In this document: positions 31,181-43,410 of the stretch, one piece after another | How positions within the stretch are numbered: position 1 is the first letter of the stretch | Layout: every line of letters begins with the position of its first letter | Position numbers and translations under genes: made by a program | Source of the DNA: Bidens hawaiensis | Taxonomy: Eukaryota > Streptophyta > Magnoliopsida > Asterales > Asteraceae | NCBI GenBank assembly: GCA_021521415.1 | Contig: JAIQDT010010000.1 | Coordinates: 18,533-82,532, forward strand | DNA: 64,000 bases | Reading direction: 5' to 3' | The notes under the pieces: generated by a model | Told to the model about the DNA's origin: nothing | Databases searched by the model: none | What the model saw: the letters and a program-made list of their open reading frames with translations, nothing else

Positions 31181-32122
31181 TTTTTTTTTGAACAAAAAAG
31201 CTTGCAAAAATTCATTCCACCAAACCAATCTCTAAGCAAGATGCTAAAGAGAAGGCATCACCAATTACATCACCAAAGATAGAATCAAAACAAGTTTACA
31301 TCAAATTTTAACCATCTATCTATTGACAAATTTTTCCATCTGGATCTATGTTTCAGATTAAGGAATGAAGTTTCCATGATGTCATCCAATATCTTCGAGA
31401 CCGAGCAGGGATTATTGTTAAAAATTCTTTGGTTGCGGTCACGCAAAATAATCCACATTCCAACCATTACAACTGCTACCATTGATTTTTTCCTCCTGTG
31501 TGAGAATGCCGAATCCTTTATCAACTGGAAAGTGTCTTTCACCGAGCTAGTAAGAGCGAGATTTGGGCACTCCAACCAGATTCCCAAATGCCACCAGATG
31601 CTTTTGGCAGCCAAACAATTAATAAGAAGATGATCAACAGTTTCATCAGCGTATCCGCATCTTGCACATCTTCTATCTTGCAGATTTACGCCCCGGCGTT
31701 GTAGTTCCGAAACCGTAGGAATTCTACCATCCCAAGCCTTCCAATGAACATATTGATTTTTGGCGAAATCCAATTGCACCACTTCAAGACCTGATTATGG
31801 ACGCTGCCAACGACATTGACTGCTATATCTTCCCTTACTGTTTTAACATTAAACTGCATTCCACCTTCAGAGACCCAGCCCCAAGTGTCTGGCCTGCTTT
31901 TTATTGGAGCATTCGAGAGGCATTTCATAAGAGCCGAGAACTCCCTCCACTCCACCCCAGTCTGCGGTAATGAGATCCAGTTCCAATCCCATTGAATTTG
32001 CTCACCCACCCGCTTGTAGTTGTTTTCAATTAGTGTATTTTTATTAAGAGCTCTACCAAAGCAAAAGGGAAATTGATCACATAAGGGGTTGTTTCCGATC
32101 CACCGGTCAAGCCAAAATCTGG
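31181..32122 (-). mobile_element. 5'-truncated L1-type LINE with 16-bp target duplication
   Basis: An exact duplication TTTTTTAGAAGAGAAG flanks it (31165-31180 and 32123-32138). On the minus strand it ends with a short A run next to the first copy (31189-31181). It encodes only the C-terminal end of LINE ORF2 in two frames: 32009-31686 (WDWNWISLPQTGVEWREF) and 31782-31285, which carries the zinc-binding RT-associated motif CARCGYADETVDHLLINC and the tail FNNNPCSVSKILDDI. A frameshift near 31750 separates them. Truncation is the usual outcome of target-primed reverse transcription. Confidence 0.9.
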
Positions 32123-32138
32123 TTTTTTAGAAGAGAAG

Positions 32139-32608
32139 TGCTTTTAGAGTTTTAGGGTTATTGAAATCTGTGAAAGATAAAAGATAGACCGACTTTTGGT
32201 AGGGTTTTTTTTTTGTCTTTTTACTATCTCTTTATTGACATTTTATTCCTTATGAATCACTTTATTGACAATTTAAAGAACAAATATTTACTGAAAATAG
32301 GATGTAAAAATTACATAAAGGTTTGCTTTAGTGGTAAGTTGCAGAGGTCCTTTCTGTTATCGCTATAATATTCAAATTTTGTATCGATTTTGTTCTTGTT
32401 TTTGTTTTTGTGTTGTCTTGGGTGTTTCCTAGATTCGTGGGTATTTTGGTGTTTTTGTTTTTCTTTTCTTATCGTTTGGTGTTTCCTAGATATGTGGTTT
32501 TTCTTTCGTTCCCTTTTTTCCTCGGTATGTAAAGTTTCCTCGGTATGTAAAGCTTGCTTGTCTCCATTGTGCTCAACTTTCATCATAAATATTTTTCAAA
32601 GGTGAACT
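32139..32608. other. Spacer, T-rich, nothing recognised
   Basis: T/G-rich low-complexity stretch (32380-32480) and a short repeat TTTCCTCGGTATGTAAAG twice in tandem (32516-32551). No gene seen. Confidence 0.5.
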
Positions 32609-32617
32609 TTAATTAAA

Positions 32618-33294
32618 TGGAAAATTCTTAAAATGTTATATTAGTGAAGAGAGTTTCTATGTTTTGTTCCCACAAATATAAGTTTCCAGAAATGTTTCCT
32701 ACTAACACGTTTTTGAGGTCTCAACGCGTTTTTTACGACCTGTTAGCCTCTAACGCACGTTTTTTTCACGATATGTTAGCCTCTAACGCATATTTCACGA
32801 CATCTTTGCCCTATTAATTGTTGTTTTAATATTACATTATTATAATTAATTTTACTCATTTTTGGTTTTTAAACGTGTAATGCATAAAGTTTTAAAAAGT
32901 TCCAACTATACTGTTGACACGTGCTTATATTTATTTATATGTTGGAATAAACTTTACTTAAAACAAGTCTGGTCAAATTTTGTTAAACATGTATTAAACA
33001 TTTCGATATCAATATGACACTCGATTTTGAGTAAAATTAATGACAACATGTGGAAAAAATAAACATGTCTCAACGACATATTCGAAAATATATAAATTAC
33101 AATGTCGTGAACGACACGTTAGAGGCTAACAGGCCGTTAGAAACGCGTTTGGTGGCCAAACAAGTCGTGAAATACACGTTGAGGCCTAACACGTCGTCAA
33201 ATACATGTTTGTTGGGGACATTTCTGGAAACTTTTATTTATATGAACAAAAATAAATTATCTCTCTATTAATGAGACATTTTGAGAATTTTACC
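32618..33294. mobile_element. Foldback MULE, 677 bp, 9-bp target duplication
   Basis: The direct duplication TTAATTAAA lies at 32609-32617 and 33295-33303. The ends TGGAAAATTCTTAAAATGT and ACATTTTGAGAATTTTACC pair almost fully, and pairing continues inwards through GTTTCCAGAAATGT, GTTAGCCTCTAACG and CACGAC motifs. The tips resemble those of the larger foldback MULE at 38047 (GGAAAATTCTCAAAAT), so the two are probably related. No coding capacity. Confidence 0.8.
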
Positions 33295-33468
33295 TTAATT
33301 AAAAGTGAAATAAAAACACAAATCTATTGATATTTCGTTTTAGAAAAACTCACTCAAATCTAGTTATTTTAACATTTTTATTGTTTACTTTTATTTATTC
33401 TAGTGTATTTAAATATAAATAAAACATAACAAAAACTTGTGTCAAAACAAGCATGCTTGCATTAGTTG

Positions 33469-34609
33469 CAGGGGCGAATCCATCGCATGACAACGGTGGG
33501 TCGGTGCCCACCATCCGACTGCCGGAATGCAGCGTTTATATGTACGCTTAAGTATATTATGACTCAACCATAAGTCAGTGCCCATCGTCCGGCTGCTAGT
33601 GGTGCCCACCGTTGCTAACGTCATCAGCGGATTTACATTGATGTATTGACCTGCGGCGGCGGCGGCTTGAAAACCTGATGTATTGACCTGCGGCGGCGGC
33701 GACGGCGGCTTGAAAACCAGAGCGATTAGAAGGGGAAGATGAACATGCTCAATATTATTATTTTATATTAATTACAGGGATCAAGGCACCTTCAATAATT
33801 ATTTAATTATAACGTTCACTGCTACTTTATTATAATGTTTATTTTCTAAAGCTTATTCAACTAACTTAAATAATTTCATATTATACTTACCTATCTCTTA
33901 TTCAAGACTGAGTATCTAGCTAGTGTTACCTGTCATTTTATGGATAGTTAGTATAATATCTTAACAATATTTGGGTATGGATAACTCTAAAGCCAATATG
34001 AGTCTAATTAACATAACATAGTCTGGTTAGAGTGAGACATTGGACCTCTCTAAATTTAAAGAATACGATAGCCTAATTATATACAAGAAAGTCGTCGTTT
34101 TAAATAGAAATAGCATTTGGGTATGAACTTTCTCTTTTTTATGTTTTACGTTGTAATTTTATAACAATTATATTATTTGATCAGATATGCATTTTAGTTT
34201 CTCAAAAATATTATTATCATTATATAAAAAAAATATTTTTGAAAGGATAATCAATGACCATCCAATTATTATGAATTAATTTCAATAATTTGTGAAACAT
34301 ATTAAATAAAAAGTATACTGTGGTCCTTCAAATAAAAGTTCCGGTTCTGTCACTGAAGGCGGCAATAACACTGCGGTGCTTGGTAATGTTGTATAATAGT
34401 TAAAGGCGGGTCCAAAACGCAACTTTAATATTTAACTTTTAAATGATGGTGTGTAAAAAGACTAATTTACCCTCTCATTTGTTCGAAAGTTCATTCCGCT
34501 TTGGGTCTAAAAGATGGTTGGACGACCCTGTTCAGTTGTTCTCTTGACCCGACCCATTACTCGATCCAGTTTGTGCCCACCCTAGTAAAAATTTCTGGAT
34601 CCGCCTCTG
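33469..34609. mobile_element. Non-autonomous hAT element, 1141 bp, 8-bp target duplication
   Basis: Ends CAGGGGCGAATCC and GGATCCGCCTCTG are inverted repeats in the CAG...CTG form of hAT transposons. The 8-bp duplication ATTAGTTG is exact (33461-33468, 34610-34617). The interior has no transposase. It contains a duplicated TGATGTATTGACCTGCGGCGGCGGC unit (33640-33720; motif shortened here by naming only its core) and a ~110-bp patch shared with 58648-58752. Confidence 0.9.
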
Positions 34610-34617
34610 ATTAGTTG

Positions 34618-35108
34618 CAACGTTCAAGGATGAAAACAAGGATGTATTGCCTCGTTGATCTCATGTGAATTCGAAGATGTACAATCCTCACTAGTTGATG
34701 ACGAATAATCTTCAATTTTTTAGCACGTTGAGAGAAACTTTTGCGATGAATTGTTGTAACTTTAACACTTGTTTCTCTAAGCGTTCCACACACGATCCCA
34801 TTAAATGTGTTTATTCACCTCATTTAGGGATTCATTACATGCGGATTAAAAGTTATACATGTTACAAGTTTCGTCCCTTTCAAATCATTTTGCATTTATA
34901 TAGGTTTATTAACAACCTATTTATTACATAGTAATTTGACTCTTTTCTTTTTCTAAATAGGAAGCAGGTATCTTCATAATTATGCAAGTTACAATATTTA
35001 AGTCTTTTAGGTTGTTCGTAACTTCGTATGAAGGTCTTGATCATTTAACCAATAGTTTATTAAGTTCCTTGAGGTAAGAAGTTATGTTCTTTTTATGTTT
35101 ATTTATAT
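34618..35108. other. Spacer, nothing recognised
   Basis: AT-rich sequence with short unremarkable ORFs on both strands. Confidence 0.5.
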
Positions 35109-36077
35109 AAGTATTAAGACCATGTGTAGTCATGTGGGGATTTTAGGTAATGGTTAGAACATGAAGTTTTGGGAGGATATATGGGCTGGAAATTCAAGAC
35201 TAAAGGAAGTATGCCCTAACCTCTTCAAACTGGAAAGGAACAAGTTGTGCAATGTTAGTGACAGGTTTTGGAGGAATGGTGGAGAGTTCGGCTGGAAATG
35301 GGATTGGATCAGGTATCCGAATTCAGCTCAAGAAATGGCAGAGTGGGAGAAGTGCTTTCAAATTATGACTTTGGCTGTTTGGAAAGGTGGCCAAGATGCT
35401 TGGGAGTGGCTAGGAGATAGCAGAGGGGATTTCACGGTGAGATCGGTCAAGAAAATGATTTTAAAGGAAAAAGAGGATGTTAATAATTACGTTATGAAGT
35501 GGAGTAAATGGGTCCCGGCGAAGTGTAACATTCACGTTTGGAGGGCGGAAATGAATATAATTCCTACCCGAATGGCGTTAGTTAGAAGGAATGTCCCGAT
35601 AACGAATGATTTGTGTGTTTTCTGTGAGTTGGGTAACGAGTCGGCCGATCACATAAACACCGGGTGTATGGTTGCGGCGATAGTTTGGGATCACGTTAGT
35701 AAGTGGTGTAGAGTCCCCCCCATCTATGGTTTCTCGGTTAGAGATTTGCTGGAGCTTCACAAATCGTGTAAGCTTGGGCTGGTTGAGAAGGAAGCTTTTC
35801 ATGGTATAGTTATAATTGTTTGTTGGAGGGTGTGGAAGGCTAGGAACGAAAAGGTGTTTGAAGGAAAAGATATCAAGATTGAAGACATTATTGGGGATAT
35901 AAAGTCTCTCGGTTTTTTATGGTTCAAATATAGATCAAAAAATAGATCCTTAGATTGGTCTAGTTGGTGTAAGTTTAAGCTTATGTAGTTTTTTTTGGTG
36001 TTTGGTGACTTTCCTCCGAGGTGTGGAAGTGGTCTTGTTGTTTCCTTGTTTATAAAATTCACAGTTCAAAAAAAAAA
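35109..36077 (+). mobile_element. 5'-truncated LINE, ORF2 C-terminal region and A tail
   Basis: A 275-codon open frame (35161-35988) encodes the end of a plant L1-type ORF2: MKFWEDIW near its start, the zf-RVT region with WVPAKCNIHVWRAEMNIIPTR (shortened: WVPAKCNIHVWR...) and CVFCELGNESADHINTGC, and the tail SLDWSSWCKFKLM. The family motif GNG.NMKFW begins upstream at about 35142, where a TAG interrupts it, so the ATG at 35161 is not a natural start. A short 3' untranslated region ends in nine or ten A (36068-36077). No target duplication found. Confidence 0.85.
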
Positions 36078-37860
36078 TTACGCCCAATCAAAGTTTTGGC
36101 TTTTTGGAAAAAAAGGGTGCAGTCAAAATGTTCATTATTGGGCATTTTGTATCATGTGGCACTTAGTCACTTTTATATTTTTTTGGTTTATTCATTAAAT
36201 AATTAAATATTAAATTAAAAAACTACATTTAAATAAAAAAATATACATTAAATTTTTAAAAAAAAACTACATTAAAATAAAAAATGCATTAAATTTAAAA
36301 ATAAAAATTAAAATAACAATTATAAGACTAAATGTTGTATTTTTTTAAAATTTTATTTTGCCGAATTGCTTTTAGAGATTGGACTCTCAGGTAATCTTCG
36401 GATAGCTCGTTTGTTAAAACCTCAATGCCATTGTCCAATTGCTTCCTTTTAAGTACTTCGACGGTGTCCAAATTTACTTGAAGATGTTGAGCTCTAAGGA
36501 CTTGTATACCTTTGAGTCGAATGTTCATTTCTTTGAAATGACTTTTCATTTCGGCATTCGAACCCGTTGACGCCGAAGACGCGACCCCTTTCCCCTTCCC
36601 TTGCTTCTTCTACCCGGCGGTCGAGGGATCTCAGAAACATCCGCATAGGCATTCTCATATTAATTATCACTTAAGTTGAAATTTTGAGCATCGGACCTTG
36701 GTGTTTCTGGATCAACCGAAGACGATGTTTTAGACTTTTTGTTAGGCCTGAAACTTCTGATGTTGGCGGGCTTCACGGGTCACCACTTAGGGTGAAACCT
36801 CAGTCGTTTCAAACAGTTCATGTAATGGAAGTTCCCCAACTTCTGTTGAAACTCTTTCAATGATATTCGCATCAGAGACACCGCTACCCCACGTGTCAAC
36901 CATCCAAGAGTGAACCGTACGGTAACCCATGCATTTGGAGTTTATACCGGTCCATTTTGACATTACACAATCTTTTTCCCGATGCGAGTCCCCGCCAAGT
37001 TCATGAAACAAATCTTTAATTTTGTTCCAAAATACGCTCACTTCTTGATAGTTTGCTAAAAATATATATTACAAGTTTAATATTTATTTAAAAAAATAAA
37101 AAAAAAACATATATTTGGGATCTTACGATACCGAGCACCATGCCCGAGCAAGTAGTTCATACTCGTTGGTTTTCCACGGTATAGTTATCTTTTTAGTCCG
37201 AGGTTCGTCAGGGGGTTTCTTTGAGTGTTTTCTCCCACGTCCGCCTCCGTTGGCTCGAACCGCCACGAGTCTCCGGGACAGGTTGTGGCTTCGGGCTGAT
37301 TTATGTCTCGGCACCGTCTTGTCGTCGGGTTGGGAACCGGAACCGGCCATCATGAATGGGTTTTGGATTGGGTTAGGGATTCCAGAACCTAGATATTGTA
37401 TATTTGTGGCCATTTGCAGGTCGAACGGATACGAGGTTTGAGGGGTCGGTGTAGATGGGTTCGGTTGTGGATTATTTGGATTGGGATTGTTTAGGTTGCC
37501 TTGTCGAGCGTATTGACCAGAACCGAGCATTTGATTGTTGAACGGAAACATATTTGTTGGTGATTGAATATATATATTTTGAATAAAAAGATTGTTGTAG
37601 AGAATGTGTTGAGAAAGTGTTTCAAAAAATGAAGTTAGATTGTATTATTTACAGGATGTGTTGTTGGAATTGTGTTAAAAAATCATTTTTTTATCAAACG
37701 GTCAAAAAAGTTCGAAAATGTGTGTCATCATCGCGTTTTATAGGAAACGCCACCTCCAAGATGCCAAGCCAAAACAACAGGGGGGGGGGGGTGTTGTGCC
37801 CCCGACGTTTTCACCCCCAAAAAGCCACAATGGGAATGATTACGGATGGTCTAAGTTTTG
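36078..37860 (-). mobile_element. PIF/Harbinger-type element relic
   Basis: It surrounds the Myb/SANT-like gene relic. The right side (37770-37860) has a G run, a CCCCCAAAAAGCCACAATGGG block and GGATGGTCTAA, reminiscent of Harbinger ends, which duplicate TAA or TTA. The left end is unclear and may have been truncated where the LINE A-tail meets it. No DDE transposase is present. Confidence 0.45.
36328..37551 (-). pseudogene. Myb/SANT-like ORF1 of a PIF/Harbinger transposon (NAM-associated type), degenerate
   Basis: Exon 1 (37551-37127) is Asn/Pro-rich, then has TKKITIPWKTNEYELLARAW, the start of the Myb/SANT-like DNA-binding domain, and stops at a donor GTAAG (37126). Exon 2 begins at 37055 after TTTTTAG and continues the domain with IKDLFHELGGDSHREKDCV and KWTGINSKCMGYRTVH. 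A stop occurs near 36787. Further exonic remains (36600-36330) include RPPGRRSKGRGKG and the coiled-coil tail of NAM-associated proteins, with a TAA around 36660. In PIF/Harbinger elements this protein partners the transposase and binds the element ends. Many plant genomes carry such relics annotated as glutathione S-transferase T3-like or NAM-associated proteins. Confidence 0.7.
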
Positions 37861-38037
37861 GTTTTGTTAAGATTCTCAAAAACTTATTCAGATTCAAGCA
37901 TTATTAATCTTAAATGAATAATTAAGAATTAGACACTAAACCAAACAAAATTTTGTTTGTCCGAATGATTAGATGGGATGTCTAATCATTCATACGATCC
38001 ACATAAAACTTGATTTACAAACCAAGTTATTTAAGTA
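37861..38037. other. Short spacer, nothing recognised
   Basis: Contains a small inverted repeat around GAATGATTAGA...TCTAATCATTC (37963-37990). No gene. Confidence 0.5.
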
Positions 38038-39019
38038 TTAAACAAAGGGAAAATTCTCAAAATAAGCGTTTATAAATACGTTTTTCAGGTTTTAGGTGTT
38101 ATTTCGAACAAATTCTTAAAATAGGTATTATAAATAGTCGTGACGAATAGTTTATGATTACACATGAGTAGTTTGTATAACCAATTATAACTTGCCATGT
38201 GTCCATAAACTAACCGTAACAACCAGTTTCACTAATCATCTACTCGTAATGATTAAATAAGTTTAAAGCCTCGTAACCAACATCCACGAGTAAATAAGAA
38301 ACCTTTTAGTTGCGACGATGTAGCATCCTACTTTTGATAAATAATAAATAAAAGGAATTTCGTTTGTTTAAAAGTGTGTTCATATTTAATTAAGATAAAT
38401 AAAATAAAAGAGTATGGACTTGGTTAATGAAAGATGGAATAAGGGATGTGGGCTTAAGAGAGTATAATACCCCTTTAAACCTCCCTAAACCCTAAAACCC
38501 TCATTCTCATCTCCTAGCCTCCTACACACTCAAAAACACACACAAACACTCCTTGATATTACGGCTGTGACCGAGATCAAGATCCAAGACCAAACTGAGC
38601 ATAGTTTGTGTTAGATTTTGATTATACATGCAAGAACAAGTCCATAGCATACATCGAAGCTACTCCGTAGCCTTTAAGCGTGAAAAAGGCACGTTCTTTA
38701 CACATAAGGATTTCATTTAAGAACGGTTTGCCCTAAAACTTGGTACGAAGGCTAATCGGGTATTGTAATACCATAAAAATATAAAATTGATGTTAAAGAT
38801 GGACTTAATGGACTTGTTAGCAAGTTCGGTTCATGTGAGAACCCTAGATCTAGCTTGAACGCGTTAATGATCAATAAAGGTTTAGACTTTATGGTTAACA
38901 AACTAGATCTTGGTCTAGTATGGAAAAGAAAACCGTTAGGAGGTTGTATAACACTAGAATATGAGGATGGATGTTAAAATATGTAGTAATAATGATATTT
39001 GAAGCATAAAGACCCAACA

Positions 39020-39370
39020 GTGTGTGTATTCGAATGAAGGGGTGTATTCGAATGCGGTAAATTCTAATGAAAGAGATAAAAGAAAGAAAGAAAAGAATGA
39101 AGGAAAGAGGCTGAAACCTTTGATTTGAATAAAGGACAAACCATTCGAATACAAGAGTCACTCGAATACAAGTTCCATTCGAATACAATACCCAATCGAA
39201 TACAAGTTCTATTCGAATCCAAGTTTGTTCGAATACAAGTTCTAATTTGAATAAAATTGTCATTCTCATACAATGTTCTTCGCATACAAATCTGTATTTG
39301 AATACAGGGGTATTCGAATACCAGAGTATTCGAATACAAAGGTATTTGAATACAAGGGTATTCAAATGGA
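39020..39370 (+). repeat. Degenerate TTCGAATACA array
   Basis: Roughly fifteen or more copies of a TTCGAATACA(A/G) core spaced about 15-20 bp apart. The core contains the palindrome TTCGAA. The ORFs across it on the minus strand (repeated Phe-Glu-Tyr / Tyr-Ser-Asn) reflect the repeat only. Confidence 0.8.
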
Positions 39371-39477
39371 AAGGAGACACTCGAGTAGAATGACCCAGAC
39401 TCAGGAATTTCTGATGAACTTTTTAGTAAAGAACACTTAATAAAACTAAAATTTTTCCAGGCTGACCTGGCAGCTCG

Positions 39478-39568
39478 ACCTCATCCAGGGGCTCTGCCCC
39501 TTGGACCCTGCTAGGGGCTGCCGCCCCTAAACCCCGCTGCCAGGGGCGCTGCCCCCGGACCCCCGTTC
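39478..39568 (+). repeat. GC-rich hairpin cluster (AGGGGCTCTGCCCCT type)
   Basis: Three neighbouring imperfect palindromes of AGGGGC-N-GCCCC form, in otherwise AT-rich LTR sequence. Each could form a stable stem in RNA. Confidence 0.7.
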
Positions 39569-39949
39569 GTTGAGGGTTTTATTAATCTAGAAGTATAATA
39601 TGGATAGGATAAGTTAATTGATACTTGTAATTATTATACAGTTAGCCGTGCACAACTAAAGAGGGCATTACTATAAACTCAGAAAGAAACAGGATCCAGG
39701 TGAGTTTCTAGCCCCATTTCCTTATCATGTTTTTCGGGGCCGTGTGCCTACTCAATGTGATTAGTTAATACACTTACCTTAAGTGGTAAATGTATACTAT
39801 GTGAGTGTTTATGAATGGTGTATGTTTGATATTTTAATGTATATAAATGATGTATGCATGATGTATGAATAATATAGAAAGTATTGAGAGTATGTATGAA
39901 AGTATATAAATGTAAAAGAAAAGGAAGGTGTGTATGAATTGACGGTATA

Positions 39950-40108
39950 GGGTGGCAGACCCTATTAATATCTGTGAAGGAGGGTGGCAGACCCTAATAA
40001 TATCTGTGAGGGAGGGTGGCAGACCCTAACAATATCTAAGAAGGAGGGTGGCAGAACCTAATAATATTTCGTGAAGGAGGGTGGCAGACCCTAATAATAT
40101 CTGTGAGG
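39950..40108 (+). repeat. Five tandem units of GGGTGGCAGACCC-type, period about 33 bp
   Basis: Each unit carries GGGTGGCAGACCC, itself a short hairpin (GGGT/ACCC), followed by TAATAATATCTGTGAAGGA. Units begin near 39950, 39983, 40015, 40047 and 40080. Confidence 0.85.
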
Positions 40109-40363
40109 TTATAGGGCGAAAGGCTCTTTAAAACGTATGAGTATGTATGTAAAGTAAGATAAATATGAACGTATGAAAGAAAGAAAGAATGAAAGTAAGA
40201 ATGAAGGTATATACTTATGTATGCACAAAAGTAAGTAAAGCATGATAAGTACGTAATATATGAACGTATTGTATATTGCCTGATTAACTAGAAACTCACT
40301 CAGCGTATCTGACTTTTAGTATGCACGCAGGTGAATAGGCTAAGGCAGCTCGCTTGAATGAAG

Positions 40364-41603
40364 ACCGTCACACCCCGACCAAAGGCCGCGGAACATGCCG
40401 GGGTGCAACGTGATTGGACAAAAACACAAGACACTATTAAAGTGACAATATTTAATCAAATCATTTTATTTCATAAAATCATAATAAGTCACACAACTTG
40501 TTCATACAATAAATCAGATTCAAACATAGCAAATAATATATTGTTCATTTTACTAATATCCTATTAGTCTTGATAACGTTTTCTCCAAGTCCTCGAGTCA
40601 ACTATAGTCAAACCTGTAACATTTCATAAAATAAAGTTTATCAACACAAAGGTTGGTGAGCAATTCATAAGTTTGAGCATATAAGTATATGGTAAGAAAA
40701 AACCGCGATCTTGTATACGAAACAATAAATAAAAGCAATAACTTGGATAAATAGATATCGCTAAAGTCATTAGCGACACGTAGCTATAAGGGGTTGCCAA
40801 ATAGTCTAGGATTTTATTGTTATCGTTAATAGCATTACGTTAACGACACCTTGCTATAATGGGTTGCCAAATAGACTGGGATTTTTAGTTCCACCAACCA
40901 AAAGCGATAAACACGTAGGCAAATAATCATGTAAGCATAGAACACCAAATCGAGCAATTACTTAAGTAAATTATACAATAACGTTTGTGGTTTAAGATTC
41001 AAGTATAAAGCATTTTGTTGAATAAGTATGAAATGTCACCCAAAACGAAAGATGGAAAACGGGGTATGAAAGTACTCACGTTCAAGTAATAAACTTGAAA
41101 GATGGTTGATTTGGAGTTTAACCGGTATGTTGGGTTTTAACGAACGAAGCCTTAAATAAAAGAAGTCTTGTATTAGGAAAGTTGTCTTGGAAGTCCTTAG
41201 GATAAAATAAATGTTAAGTAATGTAAACAATTAAAGTTAAAGGTTTAATATGTAATTATTTAAGAAATTATCATAATAACCCTTTAAAAATGTAAGTTTG
41301 CTCGAAACCGGGTTAAAGTATCTAACCTTAATATTTACTCAACCTATGTTAAGTAATAAGGTGCTAAAAATGTAATGCAAGTCCCTTCGAAATATAGATA
41401 CTAAAACAGGTTTTTAACGAGTGTTCGGGTTGTTGGTTCGGGTCTTGATAATTGGTCAAACCCAAAGTTAACTTTCCAAAATAATGAATGTTATGAGATA
41501 ACTCAGTAAAACTTAATAAGACTTAACCAAGGACGTAGTTTTATTGTTTTAGAACTAACAACGCACGTTTGTCATGGTTAGTATGTATAAACAAGTTATA
41601 TTG

Positions 41604-41682
<79 letters not shown>

Positions 41683-42405
41683 TATATAAAGAACACGAAG
41701 TTCTCCATAAAGCCTTGCCTTACAAGGCCTGAAATTTAATCAATCGGGGCCGGAATAGTAACTATCAAAGGTAACAAGGGTATATATTATATGTATGTTG
41801 TGCCATATGATCCATGTATTAATAAGAGTTAGTAAGTTAGTTGAAATGCAAAAACTACATAAGTTTGACTTTGAAAGTCAAACCCGACATAAACATGAAT
41901 ATAACCTTGTATGATCTTGAATTTTGAGTGAGGAAAGAGCTTATGAGTAGGGATTCATGTGGGAAAGGGTTGGGTATTTATAGGAGGTGATTAAAGAGGT
42001 TAAACAAGAGGTTTGGAGGGTAAAAACCGAGTTTTGGACAAAAGAACCAACAAGAAAACACAAAAAGCAACATCTGCAGGTCTTAGGCCGCTACCCGCGA
42101 CCTCAAGGGGCTCCCCCGTAGCACGGCGCGGCGGGGTAGAGCTGTAATATATTTTTAACTTTCAAAAATGACAGTTTTGGCTCCCGGAGTTGATTTTAAG
42201 TGTTTTTAACGCGTTTTAAGGCTCGTAAAGGATGTTTTCAAGACCCAACAAGTGTAAAACAATATTGTTACATAAAATCCATTATTTTGAATATGTCGAG
42301 GGTTTCGGTTTGCAAAACGGGTCGGTTTATAAGAAAACAAATATAACAACGAAAACGAATCGGACCCAAAATTGACGAATGTCACAAAGACTCGTGGCAT
42401 TGGAC
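40364..42405. mobile_element. Nested ~2.04-kb insertion, probably another LTR
   Basis: The host LTR reads continuously if this piece is removed: TGAAG occurs at 40359-40363 and 42406-42410 and may be the target duplication. It starts near TCACACCCCGACC, a start I associate with Gypsy LTRs in Asteraceae. It contains AGCGACAC...GGTTGCCAAATAG twice (40770-40880), a (TA)n tract and a GC-rich palindromic block (42085-42140). Ends are not canonical TG/CA, so the class is uncertain. Confidence 0.5.
41605..41678. repeat. (TA)n microsatellite
   Basis: About 37 uninterrupted TA units. Expected to be length-variable. Confidence 0.95.
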
Positions 42406-43410
42406 TGAAGATACTGACATCTTGAGAAGAATATTGTGATGTATTTAAATGACTTTTTCAATGATGTTTCAAGACTAGAGTTTAGTTGTTGACACTATTT
42501 GAATGATTTGTAATATATGGTTGATATTTTATTATTCCGCGAAAGTTTTAATTAACTCTGATATTTATGACTGTGTTTATGAGTAAATCCAAGGCCAAAG
42601 TAGGGCATCGAGACATGGGCATTACAGACGAGTAGATATATTAAAACTTTATGTGACACGAGTAGGTTATCAAACTAACCACGAAGATGTATTTGTTTAC
42701 CAAATACATCGAACTGATTAGTTTTACAAAATACTAATGGAATGGTTAGTTTAATAGGTCAACTAGTCGTTACGGGTAGATCTTGGTCAACGATTAGTTT
42801 ACGTTCACCATACGAGTATTTCATTAGTAATTAACTCATCTCGATAAGTTTACATGGTTTACATTACGCATACGAGTAGTTTATATGTAGTTAACTCGTC
42901 GTGACTAGTTTACATTCCCGATACGAGTACTTTATTAGTAATTAACTCGTCCTGATAAGTTTACCTGATTTACATTACCCATACGAGTAGTTTATATGTA
43001 GTTAACTCATCATGCCTAGTTTACATTCGCGATACGAGTAGTTAATTAGTAACTAACTCGTCTTGGCTAGTTTAACGTAACAGTCTACTCGTTGCGACTC
43101 GTTTTACCGGTATTCAATAGTTAAATTAATGAGACGATTAATTTTTATAAATGTATACAATAAATAGGAATACCGATAAAACTAGTCGCAACCAGTAGAT
43201 TGTTACGTTAAACAAGCCAAGACGAGTTAGTTACTAAATAATTACTCGTATAGGGAATGTAAATAAGGCCAACTAATCACGACGGGTTAACTACAGTTAA
43301 ACTACTCATATGGGTAATGTAAATCAGATAAACTTATCAGGATGAGTTAATTATAAATGAAATACTCGTATAGGAAATCTAAACAAGGTAAACTAGTCAC
43401 GGCGACTTAA

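Larger units (their letters stand above)
38319..42626 (+). mobile_element. Probable solo LTR of a Gypsy (Tekay-like) element with target duplication GACGA, itself interrupted
   Basis: It starts TGTAGCATCC, ends GGGCATTACA and is flanked by GACGA (38314-38318, 42627-42631). No second copy of its start or end is inside, so two LTRs are unlikely. It looks like one long LTR (about 2.26 kb) split by a 2-kb insertion at 40364-42405. It contains several low-complexity arrays, and no coding sequence. Confidence 0.65.

Noticed and set aside
35161..35988. Independent host gene (275-codon intact ORF)
   Set aside because: It is the C-terminal part of LINE ORF2 with a zf-RVT-type zinc motif and an A tail; family sequence continues upstream of the ATG.
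38895..39380. 161-codon minus-strand ORF
   Set aside because: Encodes the TTCGAATAC repeat; no independent protein signature.
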